Assembly (NCBI GenBank): GCA_023436825.1 | Contig: JAEZHS010000692.1 | Coordinates: 1 to 37,714, forward strand | Length of the DNA: 37,714 bases | Source of the DNA: Pseudomonadota bacterium | Lineage (GTDB): Bacteria; Pseudomonadota; Alphaproteobacteria; Reyranellales; Reyranellaceae | Direction: 5' to 3' | Part shown: positions 15,172 to 23,486 of the stretch, piece by piece | How positions within the stretch are numbered: the first letter of the stretch is position 1 | How the letters are laid out: each line of letters begins with the position of its first letter | The notes under the pieces: model-generated | Databases searched by the model: none | What the model saw: the letters and a program-made list of their open reading frames with translations, nothing else | Told to the model about the DNA's origin: nothing | Translations under genes and position numbers: made by a program

Positions 15172-16715
15172 TGACCACGCGCATCTTCGTTCCACGTGAC
15201 GCTGCGGCCCGTGCTGTCGGCGCCGACAAGGTTGCGGCAGCCATAGCCGAGGAGACCAGGCGGAAAGGCTTGTCGGTCGAGATCGTGCGTACCGGCTCGC
15301 GTGGCCTGTTCTGGCTGGAGCCCCTTGTCGAGGTCGAGACGCCCGGTGGCCGCATCGGTTTCGGACCGGTAGCAGTGAAGGAGGTCGCGAACCTGTTCGC
15401 CGACGGCTTGCCCGCTGCCTCGCATCCGCTGTGTGTGGGCCGGCCGGAGGAGATCCCCTTCCTCAAGCGCCAGACGCGCATCACCTTCGCTCGCTGCGGC
15501 ATCGTCGATCCCTTGTCGCTGGCGGACTATCGTGCGCACGGCGGCTGGCGCGGCCTGGAGCGGGCGAGGAGCCTCGGTCCGGCCGCCACCGTGGAAGAGG
15601 TCACCAGGTCGGGGCTGCGTGGCCGTGGCGGAGCGGGCTTTCCGACCGGCATCAAGTGGAAGACCGTCGCCGATACCGCGGCCGACCAGAAGTACATCGT
15701 CTGCAACGCCGACGAGGGCGATTCGGGCACCTACGCCGACCGCATGATCATGGAAGGCGATCCGTTCGTGCTGATCGAGGGCATGGCGATCGCAGGCTTC
15801 GCCGTAGGCGCGACCAAAGGCTACATCTACATCCGCTCCGAGTACCCCGACGCCATCCGCGTCATGGAGGGCGCGATCGCGCTGGTCGAGCGAGAGGGGT
15901 TCCTCGGAGCAGAGACCAAGTTCGACCTCGAAGTGCGGGTCGGCGCCGGAGCCTATGTCTGCGGCGAGGAGACCTCGCTGCTGGAGAGCCTCGAAGGCAA
16001 GCGTGGCCAGGTGCGGGCCAAGCCGCCGCTGCCGGCGCACAAGGGCCTCTTCGGCAGGCCTACGGTCATCAACAACCTGATCTCCCTCGCCACGGTCCCA
16101 TTCATTCTGGCTGACGGCGCCGAGCGTTATGCGGCGCTGGGCATGGGCCGCTCGCGCGGCACCATGCCGATCCAGCTCGCCGGCAACGTCAAGCATGGCG
16201 GCCTGTTCGAGGCGGCTTTCGGCCTGACCCTGGGCGAGATCGTCGACGATATCGGTGGCGGCACCCGCACCGGCCGCCCGGCGCGCGCCGTGCAGGGCGG
16301 CGGGCCGCTCGGCGCCTACTTCCCGCGCAGGCTGTTCGATACGCCGTTCGACTACGAGGCATTCGCCGCCCTCGACGGGCTGATCGGCCACGGCGGCGTC
16401 GTCGTGTTCGACGACACCGTCGACATGGCGCACCAGGCGCGCTTTGCGCTCGAATTCTGCGCCCTCGAATCCTGCGGCAAGTGCACGCCCTGCCGCATCG
16501 GCTCGGTGCGCGGCACCGAGACCATGGACAAGATCATCCGCGGCGAGCGCGTCGAGGCAAACCTCGCGCTGATCACCGACCTCTGCCAGACCTTGAAGTT
16601 CGGCTCGCTGTGCGCCCTTGGCGGTTTCACGCCCTATCCGGTGATGAGCGCCATCCGGCATTTCCCCGAGGATTTCGACCGCCCGCGCCTCAGGGCAGCG
16701 GCGGATAGGAGCTAG
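15171..16715 (+). CDS. fdsB: NAD-dependent formate dehydrogenase, beta subunit
   Basis: A 514-residue NuoF-like diaphorase subunit that reduces NAD+ with electrons from formate. An N-terminal thioredoxin-like region (about 1-125) precedes the FMN/NAD domain with GRGGAGFPTG (151-160) and GAGAYVCGEETSLL (258-271), then a SLBB region and a C-terminal [4Fe-4S] site on Cys435, Cys438, Cys441 (SCGKCTPCR) and Cys481. The ATG at 15171 overlaps the fdsG stop. A longer open frame exists upstream but lies inside fdsG. Confidence 0.96.
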   Translation: MTTRIFVPRDAAARAVGADKVAAAIAEETRRKGLSVEIVRTGSRGLFWLEPLVEVETPGGRIGFGPVAVKEVANLFADGLPAASHPLCVGRPEEIPFLKRQTRITFARCGIVDPLSLADYRAHGGWRGLERARSLGPAATVEEVTRSGLRGRGGAGFPTGIKWKTVADTAADQKYIVCNADEGDSGTYADRMIMEGDPFVLIEGMAIAGFAVGATKGYIYIRSEYPDAIRVMEGAIALVEREGFLGAETKFDLEVRVGAGAYVCGEETSLLESLEGKRGQVRAKPPLPAHKGLFGRPTVINNLISLATVPFILADGAERYAALGMGRSRGTMPIQLAGNVKHGGLFEAAFGLTLGEIVDDIGGGTRTGRPARAVQGGGPLGAYFPRRLFDTPFDYEAFAALDGLIGHGGVVVFDDTVDMAHQARFALEFCALESCGKCTPCRIGSVRGTETMDKIIRGERVEANLALITDLCQTLKFGSLCALGGFTPYPVMSAIRHFPEDFDRPRLRAAADRS

Positions 16716-16717
16716 CC

Positions 16718-19558
16718 ATGTCTCTCGTTCACGAGACCGATTACGGCACGCCAGCCAGCAAGTCGTCGGAGATGGTGACGCTCACCATCGACGGTCAGAG
16801 CGTCACGGTCCCCGTCGGCACTTCGATCATGCGCGCGGCGATGGACATCGGCACCCAGGTGCCCAAGCTCTGCGCCACCGACTCCGTCGATGCCTTCGGC
16901 TCCTGCCGACTCTGCCTGGTCGAGATCCAGGGCCGTCCCGGCACGCCCGCCTCGTGCACCACGCCAGTCGCGGCGGGCATGGTGGTGTCTACCCAGACCG
17001 AGCGGCTGAAGCAGATCCGCAAGGGCGTGATGGAGCTCTACATTTCCGATCACCCGCTCGACTGCCTGACCTGCGCCGCCAACGGCGACTGCGAACTGCA
17101 GGACATGGCAGGCGCGGTCGGCTTGCGTGACGTGCGTTACGGCTATGACGGCGAGAACCACACCAGGCAGGAAAAGGACGAGTCGAATCCGTATTTCACC
17201 TTCGATCCGTCCAAGTGCATCGTCTGCTCGCGCTGCGTGCGCGCCTGCGAGGAGGTGCAGGGCACCTTCGCGCTCACCATCCAGGGCCGCGGCTTCGATT
17301 CAAAGGTGTCGGCCGGCATGGCCGAGCCGTTCGTCGATTCGGAGTGCGTGTCGTGCGGCGCCTGCGTGCAGGCCTGCCCGACGGCGACCCTGTCGGAGAA
17401 AAGCGTCATCGAGATCGGCACCCCCGAGCATTCGATGGTGACGACCTGCGCCTATTGTGGCGTCGGCTGCAGCTTCAAGGCGGAGATGCGCGGCGAGGAG
17501 CTGGTGCGCATGGTCCCCTACAAGGACGGCAAGGCCAATCGCGGGCATTCCTGCGTAAAAGGCCGGTTCGCCTGGGGCTATGCCAACCATCGCGAGCGCA
17601 TCCTGAAGCCGATGATTCGCGAGGCCATCGACCAGCCGTGGCGCGAGGTGACCTGGGAGGTCGCGATCAACCGGGTCGCTTCGGAATTCAAGCGTCTGCA
17701 GGCCAAGCACGGCCGGCTGGCGATCGGCGGCATCACCTCGTCGCGCTGCACCAACGAGGAGACCTACCTGGTCCAGAAGCTGGTGCGCGGCGGCTTCGGC
17801 AACAACAACGTCGATACCTGTGCGCGCGTCTGCCATTCGCCGACCGGCTACGGGCTCAGGACCGCCTTCGGCACTTCGGCCGGCACGCAGGATTTCGATT
17901 CGGTCGAGCATACCGATGTCGTGCTGATCATCGGCGCCACCCCGACCGACGCCCATCCAGTGTTCGCCTCGCGCATGAAGAAGCGTCTGCGCCAGGGCGC
18001 TGAGCTCATCGTCATCGATCCGCGCCGCATCGACTTGGTGCGCACGCCGCACATCGAGGCCAAGTATCACCTGCCGCTCCGGCCCGGCACCAACGCCGCG
18101 ATCCTGAACGCCCTCGCGCACGTCATCGTCACCGAAGGCCTGGTGAACGAGAAGTTCGTCCGAGACTACTGCGACCTCGACGCCTTCGAGCACTGGGCAA
18201 CTTTCGTCTCGGACCCGCAGAACAGCCCCGAGAACGTGGCTCTCGTGAGCGGCGTGTCGGCTGACGCCATTCGGGGCGCGGCGCGGCTCTACGCCTCGGG
18301 CAAGAACAGCGCGATCTACTACGGTCTCGGTGTCACCGAGCACAGCCAGGGCACGACGGCGGTGATGGCGCTCGCGAACCTCGCCATGGCGACCGGCAAC
18401 CTTGGTCGTCCGGGCGTCGGCGTGAACCCGCTGCGCGGCCAGAACAACGTCCAGGGCTCGTGCGACATGGGCAGCTTCCCGCACGAACTGTCGGGCTATC
18501 GCCACATCTCCGACGACGCCACGCGCACCATGTTCGAGAAGCTGTGGGGCCGACCGCTCGACGCCGAGCCCGGCCTCCGCATACCCAACATGTTCGACGC
18601 GGCGATCGATGGCAGCTTCAAGGGCCTCTACGTGCAGGGTGAGGACATCCTGCAGTCCGATCCCAATACCAAGCACGTGAAGGCGGCGCTTGCGGCCATG
18701 GAATGCGTCGTCGTGCAGGACCTCTTCTTGAACGAGACGGCGAACTACGCCCACATCTTCCTGCCGGGCTCGACCTTCCTGGAGAAGGACGGCACCTTCA
18801 CCAATGCCGAGCGCCGCATCAACCGCGTGCGCAAGGTCATGACGCCGAAGAACGGCATGGCCGACTGGGAGATCACGCTGGCCATCGCCAAGGCGATGGG
18901 CTTCGAGATGCCCTACAAGCATCCGTCCGAGATCATGGACGAGATCGCGCGGCTGACGCCGACCTTCGCCGGCGTCTCGTTCGACCTTCTTGACGAGGTC
19001 GGCTCGGTCCAGTGGCCCTGCAACGAGAAGGCGCCGCTCGGCACGCCGGTCATGCACATCGGCGGCTTCGTCCGCGGCAAGGGCAACTTCATGATCACCG
19101 AGTACGTGCCGACCGACGAGAAGGTCGGTCCGCGCTTCCCGCTGCTGCTGACCACCGGCCGTATCCTCAGCCAGTACAACGTCGGAGCCCAGACGCGGCG
19201 CACCGACAACGTGGTGTGGCACGACGAGGACGTGCTGGAGATCCATCCGCACGATGCCGAGGAGCGTGGCGTGCGCAATGGCGATTGGGTGAAGCTCGAC
19301 AGCCGCGCCGGCGGCACGACGCTCAGGGCCAGGATCACCGACCGCGTGGCGCCGGGCGTGGTCTACACGACCTTCCATCATCCTGCGACGCAGGCCAACG
19401 TCGTCACCACCGACTTTTCGGACTGGGCTACCAATTGTCCCGAATACAAGGTCACGGCAGTCCAGGTATCGCCGTCGAACGGCCCCAGCGACTGGCAGCG
19501 CGAATATAACGAGCAGGCCGAGCACAGCCGGCGCATCGCCAAGGTGGCGGCGGAGTAG
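16718..19558 (+). CDS. fdsA: NAD-dependent formate dehydrogenase, molybdenum alpha subunit
   Basis: A 946-residue catalytic subunit oxidising formate to CO2 at a bis-MGD molybdenum centre. The N-terminal NuoG-like part binds [2Fe-2S] (Cys52, 63, 66, 80), a His-ligated cluster (His112, Cys116, 119, 125) and two ferredoxin-type [4Fe-4S] clusters (Cys167/170/173/177 and Cys210/213/216/220). A further [4Fe-4S] site is on Cys244, 247, 251 and 279. Cys372-His373 in ARVCHSPTG are the Mo ligand and its neighbour, and Arg573 (LRGQNN) is the second active-site residue, as in Rhodobacter FdsA. The Mo ligand is Cys, so it is not a selenoprotein. It begins 2 nt after fdsB with TAGGAGC upstream. Confidence 0.97.
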   Translation: MSLVHETDYGTPASKSSEMVTLTIDGQSVTVPVGTSIMRAAMDIGTQVPKLCATDSVDAFGSCRLCLVEIQGRPGTPASCTTPVAAGMVVSTQTERLKQIRKGVMELYISDHPLDCLTCAANGDCELQDMAGAVGLRDVRYGYDGENHTRQEKDESNPYFTFDPSKCIVCSRCVRACEEVQGTFALTIQGRGFDSKVSAGMAEPFVDSECVSCGACVQACPTATLSEKSVIEIGTPEHSMVTTCAYCGVGCSFKAEMRGEELVRMVPYKDGKANRGHSCVKGRFAWGYANHRERILKPMIREAIDQPWREVTWEVAINRVASEFKRLQAKHGRLAIGGITSSRCTNEETYLVQKLVRGGFGNNNVDTCARVCHSPTGYGLRTAFGTSAGTQDFDSVEHTDVVLIIGATPTDAHPVFASRMKKRLRQGAELIVIDPRRIDLVRTPHIEAKYHLPLRPGTNAAILNALAHVIVTEGLVNEKFVRDYCDLDAFEHWATFVSDPQNSPENVALVSGVSADAIRGAARLYASGKNSAIYYGLGVTEHSQGTTAVMALANLAMATGNLGRPGVGVNPLRGQNNVQGSCDMGSFPHELSGYRHISDDATRTMFEKLWGRPLDAEPGLRIPNMFDAAIDGSFKGLYVQGEDILQSDPNTKHVKAALAAMECVVVQDLFLNETANYAHIFLPGSTFLEKDGTFTNAERRINRVRKVMTPKNGMADWEITLAIAKAMGFEMPYKHPSEIMDEIARLTPTFAGVSFDLLDEVGSVQWPCNEKAPLGTPVMHIGGFVRGKGNFMITEYVPTDEKVGPRFPLLLTTGRILSQYNVGAQTRRTDNVVWHDEDVLEIHPHDAEERGVRNGDWVKLDSRAGGTTLRARITDRVAPGVVYTTFHHPATQANVVTTDFSDWATNCPEYKVTAVQVSPSNGPSDWQREYNEQAEHSRRIAKVAAE

Positions 19559-19561
19559 GCG

Positions 19562-19810
19562 ATGTCGTCGACGATGGACAAGCTGGTGATGATGGCCAAC
19601 CAGATCGGCAAGTTCTTCGAGCCGCAGCGCGACGGCGACCCGGTGACGGGCATCACCGACCATCTGGAGAAGTTCTGGGACCCGCGCATGAAGGCCAACA
19701 TCGTCGCCCATTGGCGGGCGGGCGGGGCGGGGCTGGATGGCCCTGTTCGTGAAGCCATCGGGAGGCTAAAGGAGGCGAAACGCGAGGCGCCTCTTGAAGC
19801 CGGCAGATGA
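19562..19810 (+). CDS. fdsD: NAD-dependent formate dehydrogenase, delta subunit
   Basis: An 82-residue FdsD-family protein, recognised by KLVMMANQIGKFFEPQ and DHLEKFWDPRMK and a C-terminal GGAGLDGPVREAI motif. FdsD is needed for active, stable formate dehydrogenase. It starts 3 nt after fdsA. The sulfurtransferase/chaperone gene fdsC, which lies between fdsA and fdsD in Ralstonia and Rhodobacter type operons, is absent here. Confidence 0.93.
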   Translation: MSSTMDKLVMMANQIGKFFEPQRDGDPVTGITDHLEKFWDPRMKANIVAHWRAGGAGLDGPVREAIGRLKEAKREAPLEAGR

Positions 19811-20219
19811 GCTGACGATCGTCTTCGACCAGGCGGGCACGCACGCCCAGTTCGTGCGCGACCACCTGGACTTCTTCAATGTCGGGGCCACCGGCGTTTC
19901 GGCCTACTACGCCGTCCATTATTTCCTGAAGAACGAGCGCTCCGAGGTCCTGGGCGGCCTTCTGGGCAGCATCTGGGGCGGCTGGCTGCATATCTCGTAT
20001 CTGTGGATCGACGAGGCCGTCCGCGGCCGACGCTGGGCGACCAGGCTCATGGACCAGGCCGAGGCATATGCCCGAGAGCGGGGCTGCCATTCAGTCCAGC
20101 TCGACACCCATTCCTTCCAGGCGCGGCCGTTCTACGAGCGGCGGGGTTACGAGGTGTTCGGGACCCTCGACGACTATCCCAAAGGTCACAAGAAGTTCTT
20201 CCTCAGGAAGAAACTGTAG
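19794..20219 (+). CDS. GNAT-family N-acetyltransferase
   Basis: A 141-residue GNAT protein, with the beta4/acetyl-CoA loop region LWIDEAVRGRRWATRLM (Q/RxxGxA-like) and the C-terminal ARPFYERRGYEVFG motif. The only start in frame that keeps the fold is a TTG at 19794, with CGAGG 6 nt upstream, so the gene overlaps the end of fdsD by 17 nt and is probably the last cistron of the fds operon. The substrate is unknown: it could acetylate a protein, a small amine or an antibiotic. Confidence 0.85.
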   Translation: MKPADELTIVFDQAGTHAQFVRDHLDFFNVGATGVSAYYAVHYFLKNERSEVLGGLLGSIWGGWLHISYLWIDEAVRGRRWATRLMDQAEAYARERGCHSVQLDTHSFQARPFYERRGYEVFGTLDDYPKGHKKFFLRKKL

Positions 20220-20232
20220 CGCCATATCCCGC

Positions 20233-20261
20233 TTGATCCGGGGGGCGTAACCCGTTCTGAT
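20233..20261 (+). promoter_or_regulatory. Candidate promoter of the molybdenum hydroxylase gene
   Basis: TTGATC (20233-20238), 17-bp spacer, TCTGAT (20256-20261), 48 bp before the next start codon. This suggests the gene is transcribed separately from fds. Confidence 0.35.
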
Positions 20262-20309
20262 TACGGAGCGAATTTCCTCGTTCACCGCCCATTTTGAGGA
20301 CGAACGGTC

Positions 20310-22574
20310 ATGACCAACGACAACCCCGACAACAAGTGGATCGGCAAGCGTACTCCCCGGCCCGATGGCGCCGACAAGGTGACCGGGCGGGCGGCCTACG
20401 CCGCCGACACCACCATGCCCGGCATGCTCTGGGGTAAGGTGCTGCGCAGCCCGCATCCGCACGCTCGCATCAAGTCCATCGACACCTCGAAGGCCGAAGC
20501 GCTGCCGGGCGTCATGGCGGTGATGACTTCCAAGGACATCGTCGATTTCCCGATCGATAAGGGACCGGTGATGCTGGGCATCCAGGACATGCGCTGGATG
20601 TGCCGCAACGTCATGGCGCGAGACAAGGCGCTGTTCCATGGCCATCCGGTGGCCGCCGTCGCCGCGATCTCGCAGTCGGTCGCCGCCGAGGCTCTCAAGC
20701 TCATCAAGGTCGATTACGAGGTCCTGCCCTGGGCGATCAGCATCAAGGATGCGATGAAGCCCGACGCCACGCCCCTGCATGATCACGTCAAATTCGACGG
20801 CAAGCCGTCCAACATCGCGGGCACCCTCGAGCACAAGAAGGGCGACGTCGAAGCCGGCTTCAAGGAGGCCGACGTCATCGTCGAGCGCAGCTTCGAGACC
20901 GAGGCGGTGCACCAGGGCTATATCGAGCCGCACGCCTGCCTGGTCAGCGTCGTCGACGGCAAGGCCACGATCTGGAGCTCCAGCCAGGGCCAGTTCATGG
21001 TCCGCGCCATGTCCGCGCTGCTCACCGGCATGCAGCAGAGCGATATCCGCGCCATCCCGGCAGAGATCGGTGGTGGCTTCGGCGGCAAGACCATCATCTA
21101 TCTCGAGCCGCTGGCGCTGGTGCTGGCCAGGAAGTCGGGTCGGCCGGTCAAGATGGTGATGTCGCGCGAAGAAGTGTTCCGCGCTTCCGGTCCGACTTCG
21201 GGCTCGATGAGCAAGGTCAAGATCGGCGCCAAGAAGGACGGCACGATCGTCGCGGGGCAGGGCACCTACTGGCTTCAGGCCGGCGCCTTCCCGGGTTCGC
21301 CGATCCGCGGCGCTGCCGGCTGCGCCTTCGGCCCCTACGACATCCCGAACGCCCATACGCTGGGGTACGACGTTGTCTCCAATCGCTCGAAGGTCGCGGC
21401 CTACCGCGCGCCGGGCGCGCCGATCGGCGCCTATGCCGTCGAATGCGTGCTCGATGAGCTGGCTGAGAAGCTCGGCATGGATCCGCTCGAGCTGCGCCTA
21501 AAGAACGCGGCCAAGCAGGGCACCAAGGCTGTCCATGGCCCGGTCTATCCGGTGATGGGCTACCAGGAGACGGTGCGCCAGGCGATCGACCATCCGCACT
21601 ACAAGGCGCCGCTCGGTCCAAACCAGGGCCGCGGCGTGGCGAGCGGCTACTGGTTCAACGCCGGCGGCGAATCGAGTGCGGAAATGCGCATCAACGAGGA
21701 CGGCTCGGTCGTGGTGATGACCGGCCATCCCGACATCGGCGGCTCGCGCGCTTCGACCGCCAACATCGCCGCTGAGCTTCTGGGCATCGACCACGGCAAG
21801 ATCCAGGTGCTGATCGGCGACACCAGCAGCATCGGCTTCTCGAACCTGACCGGCGGCAGCCGCGTCACCTTCGCATCGGCGATGGTGGTCACGCAGTCGG
21901 CGGAGAAGGTCATCAAGACCCTGTGCGAGCGCGCGGCCAAGATCTGGAAGATCGAGCCCGAAGCGGTGACCTGGGACAACGGCTTCGCCCGTCCGGCCGG
22001 CGACAATGCCGGCAAGTTCGAGCCGCTGTCGCTGGCCCAGATTGCGGCCAAGGCGAGCGAGACGGGTGGCCCGATCGGCGCCGGTGCCTCGAGCAACACC
22101 GCGGGCGCCGAGGGCGGCTTCAGCACCCACATCTGCGACGTCGAGATCGATCCCGCCACTGGCCGCGTCTGGGTCACGCGCTACACGGCCTTCCAGGACG
22201 TCGGCCGAGCGATCCATCCCGACTACGTCGAAGGCCAGATACAGGGCGGCGTCGCCCAGGGCATCGGCTGGGCATTGAGCGAGGAATACATCTACGACAA
22301 GCACGGCAAGCTCGATAACGCGGGCTTCCTCGACTACCGCATGCCGGTGACGTCGGACCTGCCCAAGCTCGACGCTGTCATGATCGAGGTGCCCAATCCC
22401 AAGCATCCTCAAGGCGTGCGCGGCGTCGGCGAGGTGCCGCTGGTTCCAGTGATGGCGGCCGTTGCCAATGCCATTCACAATGCGACCAACCTGCGCCTCT
22501 ACAGCCTGCCCATGTCGCCGCCGAAGGTGCTGGAAGCGCTGGAGACCGAGCCGCTCGCCAAGGCCGCCGACTGA
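20310..22574 (+). CDS. Orphan molybdenum hydroxylase large subunit (xanthine dehydrogenase/CoxL family)
   Basis: A 754-residue catalytic subunit of the xanthine oxidase family. It has the N-terminal RPDGADKVTGRAAYAAD aldehyde-oxidase hammerhead, the GGGFGGK molybdopterin loop (254-260), an active-site loop with AYRAPGAP (364-371) and the catalytic Glu708 in GVRGVGEVP. The active-site loop lacks the AYxCSFR motif of form I CO dehydrogenase, so CO oxidation is unlikely. The partners that carry [2Fe-2S] and FAD (CoxS/CoxM type) are not next to it. The start at 20310 is preceded by TTGAGGACGAACGGTC. An aldehyde or N-heterocycle substrate is likely, but which one cannot be told. Confidence 0.9.
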   Translation: MTNDNPDNKWIGKRTPRPDGADKVTGRAAYAADTTMPGMLWGKVLRSPHPHARIKSIDTSKAEALPGVMAVMTSKDIVDFPIDKGPVMLGIQDMRWMCRNVMARDKALFHGHPVAAVAAISQSVAAEALKLIKVDYEVLPWAISIKDAMKPDATPLHDHVKFDGKPSNIAGTLEHKKGDVEAGFKEADVIVERSFETEAVHQGYIEPHACLVSVVDGKATIWSSSQGQFMVRAMSALLTGMQQSDIRAIPAEIGGGFGGKTIIYLEPLALVLARKSGRPVKMVMSREEVFRASGPTSGSMSKVKIGAKKDGTIVAGQGTYWLQAGAFPGSPIRGAAGCAFGPYDIPNAHTLGYDVVSNRSKVAAYRAPGAPIGAYAVECVLDELAEKLGMDPLELRLKNAAKQGTKAVHGPVYPVMGYQETVRQAIDHPHYKAPLGPNQGRGVASGYWFNAGGESSAEMRINEDGSVVVMTGHPDIGGSRASTANIAAELLGIDHGKIQVLIGDTSSIGFSNLTGGSRVTFASAMVVTQSAEKVIKTLCERAAKIWKIEPEAVTWDNGFARPAGDNAGKFEPLSLAQIAAKASETGGPIGAGASSNTAGAEGGFSTHICDVEIDPATGRVWVTRYTAFQDVGRAIHPDYVEGQIQGGVAQGIGWALSEEYIYDKHGKLDNAGFLDYRMPVTSDLPKLDAVMIEVPNPKHPQGVRGVGEVPLVPVMAAVANAIHNATNLRLYSLPMSPPKVLEALETEPLAKAAD

Positions 22575-22585
22575 TCCGCTGGGGG

Positions 22586-22604
22586 CGCGCCACTTAGTGG
22601 CGCG
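22586..22604. terminator. Bidirectional hairpin between convergent genes
   Basis: CGCGCCA-CTTAG-TGGCGCG, a perfect 7-bp stem in the 42-bp gap between the molybdenum hydroxylase and uracil-DNA glycosylase stops. No T-run is present on either side. Confidence 0.55.
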
Positions 22605-22616
22605 TCATGACACCCC

Positions 22617-23486
22617 TTACCTGATGCCGAGCTCGCGCAGCTTCTTGTCGAGCGACAGGAGATCGGACCAGCTCTGTCGCTTGCTGGCGGCCGTGCGCAA
22701 CAGGTAGGCCGGGTGGAAGGTCGGCAGCGTCGGAACGGTGCTGCCGTCGTCGAGGCTGAGGCTGGTCCACTTGCCGCGCAGGCGCATGATGCCTTCGGTC
22801 GTGTCGAGCACCGACTTGGCCGCCGTGCCGCCGGCAAGGACCAGCACCTTGGGTTGGGCGAGTTCGATATGGCGCCGCGTGAAGGCCATGCAGACCGCCT
22901 GCTCGGCCAGCGTTGGCGTGCGGTTGCCGGGCGGCCGCCAGAACAGGATGTTGGTGATGTAGAGATCGCGCTCGCGGCTCATGCCGATGGCGTCGAACAT
23001 GCGGTCCATGAGTTGGCCGCTCACGCCGACGAACGGCTTGCCCAGGCGGTCCTCGTCGGCGCCCGGCGCCTCGCCGACGATCATCACCGGCGAGCCGACG
23101 ACGCCGTCGGCGAACACCGTGTTCTTGGCGGTACGCTTCAGCGCACAGCCATCGAAGGCGCGTACCGCCGCCTCGAGCTCGTCGACGCTGTTGCAGCGTT
23201 GGGCCAGGGCCCGTGCATCCTCGACGAGCTGCGGCGATTCGATGGGAACCGGACCACGCAGCGGAGTGGGGGCAGCGGGGGCCGGCTGGACCGGCGCGGG
23301 GCGGATCGGCGTCGATCGGATTGATGATGGGGCGGCCGGCGCCGGCTGGCTCGGCAGAGGTGCGGCCTGCGGCGGCGGCAGCGCGAAACGGTCGATCGCC
23401 TCCTCGCCGACGGCTTCGTCGATTCCCTGGTCGACATACCATCGCAGCAGCGATTCGAGGTCTTCGCGGGCGATCGTCTGATTCAT
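22617..23486 (-). CDS. Uracil-DNA glycosylase, family 4-like, with atypical iron-sulfur ligands
   Basis: A 289-residue DNA repair enzyme that removes uracil from DNA. A Pro/Ala-rich linker (about 37-85) separates an N-terminal helix from the catalytic domain, which carries GEAPGADED (139-147), the NILFWRPPGNR motif (179-189) and FHPAYLLR (257-264). Family 4 enzymes bind a [4Fe-4S] cluster with four Cys. Here two are kept (Cys114 in FDGC, Cys199 in AVC), but the other two positions are Phe111 and Trp183. The ATG at 23486 overlaps the stop of the upstream hydrolase gene (ATGA), so the two are coupled. The frame can be opened further upstream, but that part lies inside the neighbour. Confidence 0.88.
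   Translation of the reverse strand: MNQTIAREDLESLLRWYVDQGIDEAVGEEAIDRFALPPPQAAPLPSQPAPAAPSSIRSTPIRPAPVQPAPAAPTPLRGPVPIESPQLVEDARALAQRCNSVDELEAAVRAFDGCALKRTAKNTVFADGVVGSPVMIVGEAPGADEDRLGKPFVGVSGQLMDRMFDAIGMSRERDLYITNILFWRPPGNRTPTLAEQAVCMAFTRRHIELAQPKVLVLAGGTAAKSVLDTTEGIMRLRGKWTSLSLDDGSTVPTLPTFHPAYLLRTAASKRQSWSDLLSLDKKLRELGIR

Noticed and set aside
17300..19711. An 803-codon antisense frame opposite fdsA
   Set aside because: Same GC-bias artefact; fdsA is unambiguous on the other strand.
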